Shown piece after piece: positions 23,292 through 28,603 of a stretch of 28,603 bases of DNA. The notes under the pieces were generated by a model. It searched no databases, was not told the DNA's origin, and saw only the letters and a program-made list of their open reading frames with translations. Source of the DNA: Chloroflexota bacterium (GTDB taxonomy: Bacteria > Chloroflexota > Dormibacteria > Dormibacterales > Dormibacteraceae); the NCBI GenBank assembly GCA_005880755.1, contig VBGV01000074.1:1-28603 (forward strand), written 5' to 3'. The translations under genes and the position numbers were made by a program. The stretch's first letter is position 1. Each line of letters opens with the position of its first letter.

Positions 23292-23295
23292 CCTC

Positions 23296-23763
23296 CTAGC
23301 GCGGCTCGACCAGCGTCAACAGGATCTTGGTCACGCCCGACGTGGAATTGCCCGCGAGCGTGCCACCGGCGTGTGAGTCGCTCTTACGGGCGTACGTGGC
23401 CGCGAACGAGCCGCCCGAGTTGTTGCTGAACTTGACCGTCCAGTCGCCCTGGTTGAGCTGCTTGGCGTAGAAGGCCTGCACCTTGGCGACGCTGTCCAGG
23501 GTCTCCCACTCCATCCCCCACGCGACCTCTCCCGAGGAGGTGAAGGAGGCGCCGGCCGTCAGGCGAGCGCCAGTGTAGATCGGGACATCGGCCGGAAAGT
23601 CCGCGGGCATCGGGACCTGCGCGCCCAGCGCACCGGACGCCTTGGCCAGCGGGGTGCCACTGGGGGCGCTCCCGCGCGCGGACGATGCCGCGCCGCTACC
23701 GGGCCCGATCGAGCAGGCCGCCACCAGGAGCACCGCCAGCGGCAGGACGAGAGACGGCCTCAT
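23296..23763 (-). CDS. predicted lipoprotein of unknown function
   Basis: 155 residues. A lipoprotein signal peptide ends LLVAAC with the lipidated Cys17, followed by a Ser/Gly/Ala linker. A small domain of about 100 residues follows: PADFPADVPIYTGARL, then VQAFYAKQLNQGDW and VTKILLTLVEP. Similar domains occur in other small secreted proteins, where the YxxxL helix and the W after it recur; I know no function for them. The ATG overlaps the dihydroorotase stop as ATGA, so it sits at the end of the pyrimidine operon. Confidence 0.8.
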   Translation of the reverse strand: MRPSLVLPLAVLLVAACSIGPGSGAASSARGSAPSGTPLAKASGALGAQVPMPADFPADVPIYTGARLTAGASFTSSGEVAWGMEWETLDSVAKVQAFYAKQLNQGDWTVKFSNNSGGSFAATYARKSDSHAGGTLAGNSTSGVTKILLTLVEPR

Positions 23764-25130
23764 CGGGCGACGAGCGCGGGCCGCACCATCCGGCCGCGGG
23801 CCTTGCCTCCCGGCGCGAACCTTTCACCGCGCAGAAAAACGGACTGGATCGAGAAATCGAACTCCTTCCCCTCCAGCGCGCCGTGGCGCTGTCTCGAGCG
23901 CATGTGCTCGGGGCGAACGCGTGTCTTGCCCCGCGGGTCGACGATCACGATGTCCGCATCGAAACCCGGCGCGATTGCGCCCTTGCTCCTCGAGAGGCCG
24001 AACAGGTCGGCCGGAGCCTGGCTGACCCACCTGGGCGCAAGCCACACGTCGCCAAGGTCTTTGGCCAGCTGCAGGCAGCTGAGGTAGAGGGTCTGCACGC
24101 CGGGGCTGCCCGCCGGGGCGTCCTCGAACCGCCGTGATTTCTCTTCGTCCGTATGCGGCGCGTGGTCGGTGCTGACCACGCTGATGACGCCCCTCTTGAG
24201 GCCGCCGACGAGCGCCTCCCGGTCTGCCGCGCCTCGGATGGGTGGAAGCATCTTCATGGCGCTTCCCACCTGGTCGAAGTCCTGCGCGGTCAAGAGGAGG
24301 AACTGGGGGCACGTCTCGACGCTGAGCGAGGTGCCGACCTTCACCGCGTCCTCCGCAGCCTGCAAGCCCAGGGCGCTGGACAGGTGCGCGATGTGCAGGT
24401 GCGCGCCCGATTCCCGGGCGACCGCGGCCGCGGCCGAAACGGCGACGGCCTCCGCCTCCGGCGGCCTCGATTCGAGAAGGTCGTCGTAGGTCAGAAGAGG
24501 GCGTCGAAACGCGGCCAGCACCGTCGGGTCTTCCGCGTGGATGGCGAGCGGCAGCCCAAGCGCTGCCACGACGGGAGCCAGCCGTGCCAGCGTTCCGTAA
24601 TCCGCCGGCGGTTCGAGGTCTGGGTCTTCGTCGTCCGGCGAATAAAGGACCTGTTTCCGGCTCAGGCTGAACGAGTAAGCCAGGTAAGCCTTGAATCCCA
24701 CGGCGCCCGCATCGGCCATCGCCTCGAGCTGCTCCGGGGTCGTGCTCGACCGGATGAGGCCCCACAGCCCGAAGTCGACCTGCGCCTTGCTGCGCGCAAG
24801 CGCCGCCTTCGACTCCAGCACCCCAGCGCTATCGACCGCCGGCACCGTGTTCGGCATGTCGAGCACGACGGTGACCCCGCCCGCGGCCGCGGCAGCGGTC
24901 ATCGTCGCGAAGTCTTCTTTCTCCGGAAAGCCCGGGTCGCGGCTGTGGACGTGGACGTCCACCGCGCCCGGCAGCACGTACATGCCGTCCACGTCGATCT
25001 GTTTGCCGTCGGGGCCGATCGCAAGGCCCGGCTCGACGCGGACGATGGCGCCGTCGCTGACATGCACGTCGGCTCGGCGTGGCCCGTCCGGCGTGTAGAC
25101 CGTCCCGCCCTTGATGAGGAGCTCAGTCAA
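23760..25130 (-). CDS. pyrC: dihydroorotase (class I, cyclic amidohydrolase)
   Basis: 456 residues from TTG 25130. An amidohydrolase with DVHVHSRDPG (metal His60 and His62), GFKAYL (the Lys147 that is carboxylated and bridges the metals), IHAED (His198), HIAHLSS and STDHAPH (catalytic Asp322). It closes N-carbamoyl-aspartate to dihydroorotate. Allantoinases and hydantoinases share these motifs, but overlap with pyrE points to pyrimidine synthesis. The open frame reaches 25208, but residues before the TTG are unlike the family. The TTG overlaps the pyrE stop by 8 nt. Confidence 0.88.
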   Translation of the reverse strand: MTELLIKGGTVYTPDGPRRADVHVSDGAIVRVEPGLAIGPDGKQIDVDGMYVLPGAVDVHVHSRDPGFPEKEDFATMTAAAAAGGVTVVLDMPNTVPAVDSAGVLESKAALARSKAQVDFGLWGLIRSSTTPEQLEAMADAGAVGFKAYLAYSFSLSRKQVLYSPDDEDPDLEPPADYGTLARLAPVVAALGLPLAIHAEDPTVLAAFRRPLLTYDDLLESRPPEAEAVAVSAAAAVARESGAHLHIAHLSSALGLQAAEDAVKVGTSLSVETCPQFLLLTAQDFDQVGSAMKMLPPIRGAADREALVGGLKRGVISVVSTDHAPHTDEEKSRRFEDAPAGSPGVQTLYLSCLQLAKDLGDVWLAPRWVSQAPADLFGLSRSKGAIAPGFDADIVIVDPRGKTRVRPEHMRSRQRHGALEGKEFDFSIQSVFLRGERFAPGGKARGRMVRPALVAR

Positions 25131-25659
25131 GTTCGAGTTCTTGAATCCGGAAAAGTGGCGAGTAAGGAATGCCGGCCTCGCGAATGTTTTCTTCGCCCCC
25201 TTCTCCACGGTCCAGCACCACGACCAGGTGGATCACTTCGAGCCCCGCGTCGCGCAGGGCTTGCACCGAGCGCAGGGAGTCGCCGCCGGTGGTGACGACG
25301 TCCTCGATCACTGTGACGCCCTCTCCGACGGTGAAGCGGCCTTCGAGCTGTTTGGCGGTCCCGTAACCCTTCGCCTCCTTGCGCACGAGCAGAAGTGGCA
25401 GGCCGGTCTCCATCGAAACCGCGCCTCCGAGCAGGACGGCGCCCAGCTCGGGTGCGGCGAGGCGCTGGGTTGCATTGGGCACCAGCTCGGCGAGGTGATG
25501 CCCCAATCGCTTGAGCAGAAGTGGATCGGTCTCGAAGAGAAACTTGTCAAAGTAGCGATTCGAGCGACGGCCTGACCGCAAGACGAAATCGCCTTTGAGA
25601 TATGAAGCCTTCACCAGGTCGCGCCCAAGCTCGCGCAAATCGGCCTCCCCCGCCTTCAC
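25123..25659 (-). CDS. pyrE: orotate phosphoribosyltransferase
   Basis: 178 residues, type I phosphoribosyltransferase. The PRPP loop is VTVIEDVVTTGGDS (115-128), FVLRSGRRSNRYFDKF near the N-terminus matches the OPRT orotate/phosphate region, and VRKEAKGYGTAKQLEG is the flexible catalytic loop with its Lys residues. It makes OMP from orotate and PRPP. The GTG start at 25659 lies 6 nt from TAGATT on the minus strand, so the message is probably leaderless. It leads the pyrE-dihydroorotase-lipoprotein operon. The symbol is from family recognition, not a search. Confidence 0.92.
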   Translation of the reverse strand: MKAGEADLRELGRDLVKASYLKGDFVLRSGRRSNRYFDKFLFETDPLLLKRLGHHLAELVPNATQRLAAPELGAVLLGGAVSMETGLPLLLVRKEAKGYGTAKQLEGRFTVGEGVTVIEDVVTTGGDSLRSVQALRDAGLEVIHLVVVLDRGEGGEENIREAGIPYSPLFRIQELELD

Positions 25660-25679
25660 AGACCTAATCTAGCTGAAGG
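25660..25679. promoter_or_regulatory. bidirectional promoter with overlapping -10 hexamers
   Basis: Only 20 bp separate the pyrE GTG from the ylxP ATG. Plus-strand TAATCT (25665-25670) ends 9 nt before ATG 25680. Minus-strand TAGATT (the complement of 25666-25671) ends 6 nt before GTG 25659. The two hexamers overlap by 5 bp on opposite strands, so one AT-rich spot would fire both ways, and both mRNAs would be leaderless or nearly so. The GAAGG directly at the ATG is too close to be a ribosome site. Confidence 0.5.
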
Positions 25680-25982
25680 ATGTCGTCTGCTCTGACGGTC
25701 GGACTGTTGCGAGTCGTCATCCACATGCCCGAAAACGGATCGCTCAAATCGAAGCGGCAGGTGGTGAGTGGACTGCTGCGCCGGCTGCGCCAGGAGCTCA
25801 AGGTGGCGGCCGCAGAAGTGGGAGAGCTGGACCGCTGGCAGCTCGCCGAGCTGGCGGTCGCGACCGTGAGCGGAGATGGACGGCAGGCAGATCGCGTCCT
25901 CGCCGCCGCGCTTTCCTTCATCGAGTCGCACGCCGACGGCGCGCAGATCACGGACGTGGCAACCGAGCTCGTCCCGCTGTGA
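25680..25982 (+). CDS. ylxP: DUF503 / YlxP family protein
   Basis: 100 residues. The family layout is clear: VGLLRVVIHMPENGSLKSKRQVVSGLLRRLRQEL, then VAAAEVGELDRWQLAELAVATVSGD and a final helix plus strand. YlxP is a small ribosome-associated protein usually coded beside infB or rbfA and linked to ribosome maturation. Here it instead overlaps a helicase gene: its TGA (25980-25982) overlaps the GTG at 25979 as GTGA, so the two are probably translated together. Confidence 0.9.
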   Translation: MSSALTVGLLRVVIHMPENGSLKSKRQVVSGLLRRLRQELKVAAAEVGELDRWQLAELAVATVSGDGRQADRVLAAALSFIESHADGAQITDVATELVPL

Positions 25983-28384
25983 AGACGGTCGACTCCCTGG
26001 TCGACGAGTTCGAGGAATCGCTGCCTTTCAGCCTGGACGCGTTCCAGCGCGAAGCGATCGACAAGCTCGAAAGCGGAAATGGCGGGGTCCTGGTCAGCGC
26101 CCCCACCTCGAGCGGCAAGACGATCGTGGCCGAATACGCCATCTTCAGGGCGCTTCGAGATGGCGCCAAGGTGCTCTACACGACGCCGCTCAAGGCGCTG
26201 AGCAACCAGAAGTACCACGACTTCGTGCGCGCGTATGGCGATGCGACGGTCGGCCTGGTGACCGGCGAGAACACGATCAACGACGACGCGCCCGTCGTCG
26301 TGATGACCACGGAGATCCTGCGCAACCTCATCTATGAGGACCCCGCCCGACTCGACCTCGTCCGTTACGTGGTGCTCGACGAGGTGCACTACATCGACGA
26401 TTTCCCGCGCGGTTCGGTTTGGGAGGAGATCGTCATCCAGGCGCCGCGAACGATCAAGCTCGTCGGCCTCTCGGCGACGATCGGCAACTACAAAGAGATC
26501 GCCGATTGGATGGCGGAGAACCGTCGCGGCATGGAAACCGTCTTCCACGACGTGCGCCCGGTCGAGCTGAAGATGTGGCTCGCCATCAACAACAGGCTCT
26601 ACCCGCTGTTCAAAGGTGACGGCGGCATCGACCAGCGCACATGGAGCAAGGCGGCGCAGGAGGAGGAGGCGTCGTACCGCATCGGCGGTTATCGCGGGCT
26701 TCCATCCAACGACCTGCTGCATGTCATCGAGGAGCTGCGCCGGTTTGACATGCTGCCCGCGATCTACTTCATCTTCTCGCGCCGCGGTTGCCGCGAGGCG
26801 CTCCAGCGATGCGCGTACCACGAGATCGACCTGACCACCGCCGCGGAGAAAGAGGCGATCGACCTGGTCGCCGCGGAACGATTGCAGGGGTTGAAGGACC
26901 AGGACGAGGAAGCGCTCTTCCGCCGCATGGTCGACGCTCGTTTATTACGCCGCGGCCTCGCTGAGCATCACGCCGGTCTGTTGCCTTACCACAAGGAGAT
27001 GGTGGAAGAGCTGTTCCAGCGCGGGCTCGTCAAGGTCGTGTTCGCGACCGAGACGCTCTCGCTCGGCATCAACATGCCGGCCCGGGGCGTGGTCGTCTCG
27101 TCGTTCACGAAGTTCGACGGCGTCAACTTCTCCACGCTCACCACCGGCGAGCTGACTCAGCTGATGGGACGCGCCGGCCGGCGCGGCATCGACGTCATCG
27201 GGCACGGCGCCATCCTCAAAGAGGCGGACGTCGAGGTCGGGACCATCTACGAGGTCGCCATGGGCCCGACCCTGGTCGTCGAGTCGAAGTTCCTCCCGAG
27301 CTACAACATGGCGCTCAACCTGCTCCGTGTTTACACGCCGGAGGAGGCGGAGGCGCTGATGCAGCGTTCGTTCGGACAGTTCCAGAAAAGGCTCGCCGCC
27401 ACCGAGACCGATGAACGGCTCACCAACGTGCGCGAGCGGCTCGCGGACGTCAGGCGGATGTGGGACGACCCTCAGGTGTCGATCGACGACGTCGCGCAGT
27501 ACTTCAAGATCGAAGACCGACGCCGCGCGATCCGAATCGAGCTCAGGCGCCTGCGTCGTGAAGCCGGCGCCGAGCGGCGGGGAAGGCACGGTGGACGGCG
27601 GGGACGCGGGATGGGCCACGCGACGCGGCTCGCGCAGCGGCTGGAGATCGAGGCCAAGGGTTTGCTCGAGCGGCAGCGCAAGCTGAAAGTAGTGCGCTCG
27701 CCGCGTTTCGGCGAACTGGTGCAGAGGTATGGAGAGATCCGCGGCCTGCAGCAGGAGCTCGACAAGGGCCACCGCGAGGTCGTCGGGCAGATGGACGAAT
27801 ACCCGCTCAAGCTGCGCCGGCTGTCGAAAATCCTCGCCGAGACCGGCTTCCTGGAGAAGAACAAGCCCACGGACAAAGGCCTCTTCGCGGCCCGGGTGTA
27901 CGGCGAGAACACGATCCTGGTCGCGGAGGCGGTTTGGCTCGGCTGGTTCGAAGGGCTCACGCCAGAGGAGCTGTGCGCGGTGATGGTCATGCTCGCCGCT
28001 GAAGATCGGGAAAGGCGCGGGGACCGGCAGGCGCACGGGCCCCGCCGCTACCCGACCCCCGCGATCGCGCAGACCGCGCGTCTCATCCGCTCGCTGTACT
28101 TCAGGTTTGCGGACATGGAGCGCGACCTCGATGAGCCGAACCTGCGCTCGCCGTCGCACGACTACATCGACTTCGCGTATCGATGGTCGGCGGCCGAACC
28201 GCTCGACCGAATCCCGCTGCCCGCCAACGTCGACATCGGCGACGCAATCAAGGCGATGAAGGCGGTGTACTCGCTGCTCCGCCAGCTCGAGTTCGCGCTC
28301 CGCCGGGCAAAATCCCCGTTGCTCGACGGCGTGTCGCGCGCCGTTCTCCTGATGGAGCGCGATGTGATCAAACGAACGTACTGA
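25979..28384 (+). CDS. helY: Ski2-like DEVH-box RNA helicase (HelY type)
   Basis: 801 residues. Superfamily 2 helicase core: motif I APTSSGKT (41-48), DEVH (134-137), SAT (165-167) and motif VI QLMGRAGRRG (394-403). LGINMPARG and AEHHAGLLP are typical of the Ski2/Mtr4/HelY group. The C-terminal ~250 residues match a DSHCT-type helical domain. An Arg/Gly-rich stretch (about 535-550, nt 27575-27625) interrupts it and probably contacts RNA. Bacterial HelY proteins are found in Actinobacteria, cyanobacteria and relatives; RNA unwinding or turnover is expected. GTG start overlaps the ylxP stop by 4 nt. Confidence 0.92.
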   Translation: MKTVDSLVDEFEESLPFSLDAFQREAIDKLESGNGGVLVSAPTSSGKTIVAEYAIFRALRDGAKVLYTTPLKALSNQKYHDFVRAYGDATVGLVTGENTINDDAPVVVMTTEILRNLIYEDPARLDLVRYVVLDEVHYIDDFPRGSVWEEIVIQAPRTIKLVGLSATIGNYKEIADWMAENRRGMETVFHDVRPVELKMWLAINNRLYPLFKGDGGIDQRTWSKAAQEEEASYRIGGYRGLPSNDLLHVIEELRRFDMLPAIYFIFSRRGCREALQRCAYHEIDLTTAAEKEAIDLVAAERLQGLKDQDEEALFRRMVDARLLRRGLAEHHAGLLPYHKEMVEELFQRGLVKVVFATETLSLGINMPARGVVVSSFTKFDGVNFSTLTTGELTQLMGRAGRRGIDVIGHGAILKEADVEVGTIYEVAMGPTLVVESKFLPSYNMALNLLRVYTPEEAEALMQRSFGQFQKRLAATETDERLTNVRERLADVRRMWDDPQVSIDDVAQYFKIEDRRRAIRIELRRLRREAGAERRGRHGGRRGRGMGHATRLAQRLEIEAKGLLERQRKLKVVRSPRFGELVQRYGEIRGLQQELDKGHREVVGQMDEYPLKLRRLSKILAETGFLEKNKPTDKGLFAARVYGENTILVAEAVWLGWFEGLTPEELCAVMVMLAAEDRERRGDRQAHGPRRYPTPAIAQTARLIRSLYFRFADMERDLDEPNLRSPSHDYIDFAYRWSAAEPLDRIPLPANVDIGDAIKAMKAVYSLLRQLEFALRRAKSPLLDGVSRAVLLMERDVIKRTY

Positions 28385-28396
28385 GGCCCGGTTCCC

Positions 28397-28460
28397 CCGG
28401 ATAGTCCGGACTAACCGGGCACGTCGAGCGCGAGGACGCCGGATGGTCCGGACTATCCGG
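28397..28460. promoter_or_regulatory. twin 22-bp palindromes upstream of an epimerase gene
   Basis: Two 22-bp sites lie at 28397-28418 and 28439-28460. Each is one base off a perfect palindrome with half CCGGATAGTCC. Their starts are 42 bp apart, four helical turns, so two dimers could sit on one DNA face. Both lie within 80 bp of ATG 28475, and the second overlaps the likely promoter core. This is operator-like, although a dispersed repeat is possible. Confidence 0.55.
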
Positions 28461-28474
28461 CATGATGGGAGCGT

Positions 28475-28603
28475 ATGGCCAGGAAGCGCCGAGTTCTCGT
28501 AACTGGCGTGGCGCGTTGGTGGGGCGCGCTCGTGGTGCAGCGGCTGACCGAAGATCCTGACGTCGCCGATGTCATCGGCATCGACATCCGCGAGCCGCGC
28601 TAC
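28475..28603 (+). CDS. NAD(P)-dependent epimerase/dehydratase, N-terminal part
   Basis: Only 43 codons are in the window. They encode KRRVLVTGVARWWGALVVQ, the first strand and glycine loop of an extended SDR, and DVIGIDIREP, the second strand ending in Asp, which favours NAD. The loop TGVARWWG is slightly unusual (two Trp instead of small residues) but keeps the first and last Gly. GGGAG lies 3 nt before the ATG at 28475. Sugar epimerase or a related dehydratase; the rest is outside the window. Confidence 0.7.
   Translation, partial: MARKRRVLVTGVARWWGALVVQRLTEDPDVADVIGIDIREPRY

Noticed and set aside
23760..25130. Allantoinase or hydantoinase instead of dihydroorotase
   Set aside because: Motifs alone allow it, but the 8-nt overlap with pyrE makes pyrimidine synthesis much more likely.
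25664..28159. Two long minus-strand open frames (25664-26821 and 26945-28159) opposite the helicase
   Set aside because: The helicase frame carries all SF2 motifs in order; the antisense frames have none and look like complement composition.

Overview
The window is high-GC bacterial DNA with dense, mostly overlapping genes and almost no intergenic space. Many operon-leading genes have a TANNNT -10-like hexamer 6-12 nt from the start codon instead of a Shine-Dalgarno site, which suggests leaderless mRNAs. GT-C and DPM1-like sugar transferases, a Ski2/HelY-type helicase coupled to DUF503, a large secreted repeat protein and an agmatinase/flavin oxidase/acyl-CoA dehydrogenase operon fit a soil Chloroflexota-like lineage such as Ca. 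Dormibacterota. That placement is a guess: nothing here is a phylogenetic marker, and a high-GC actinobacterial relative is not excluded. I found no tRNA, rRNA, CRISPR array or transposase. No gene-free stretch exceeds about 210 bases.

Layout. 1-314: C-terminal end of a 2-oxoacid dehydrogenase E2 subunit. 315-517: a non-coding stretch that folds back on itself. 518-11219: envelope and glycan genes, namely a GT87-like membrane transferase, a convergent trio (Gfo/Idh/MocA oxidoreductase, GT4 transferase, SAM methyltransferase), a secreted protein with six ~102-residue repeats, and a DPM1-like GT2 overlapping a GT-C/DUF2142-like membrane protein. 11429-14329: an SDR divergent from a GlcG/HbpS-like protein, a 2'-5' RNA ligase family protein, an NDUFA9-like NAD-binding protein and a small membrane protein. 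14331-14371: a G/C-rich hairpin repeat. 14381-19761: one leftward operon of CvpA-like protein, acyl-CoA dehydrogenase, MFS transporter, agmatinase-family ureohydrolase and FAD amine/amino acid oxidase. 19857-20941: a ParA ATPase with a small partner and no ParB. 21155-22703: a lower-GC island with a class II Fic protein and three identical-spacing inverted repeats over its promoter. 22704-25659: an MBL-fold hydrolase with an altered metal motif, a lipoprotein, dihydroorotase and pyrE. 25680-28384: DUF503/YlxP coupled to the helicase. 28475-end: the start of a Rossmann-fold epimerase preceded by twin 22-bp palindromes.

How the genes work together. The GT2/GT-C pair fits making and then using a polyprenyl-phosphate sugar. 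The Gfo-GT4-methyltransferase trio fits making and decorating a surface glycan. The agmatinase operon fits uptake and breakdown of a guanidino or amino compound ending in acyl-CoA oxidation. pyrE and dihydroorotase are two steps of UMP synthesis. The most unusual signals are regulatory or architectural: the Fic triple operator, the shared overlapping -10 between pyrE and ylxP, the twin palindromes at the right end, the AAB-AAB repeat order, the foldback at 316-505, and the ParA/98-residue pair.
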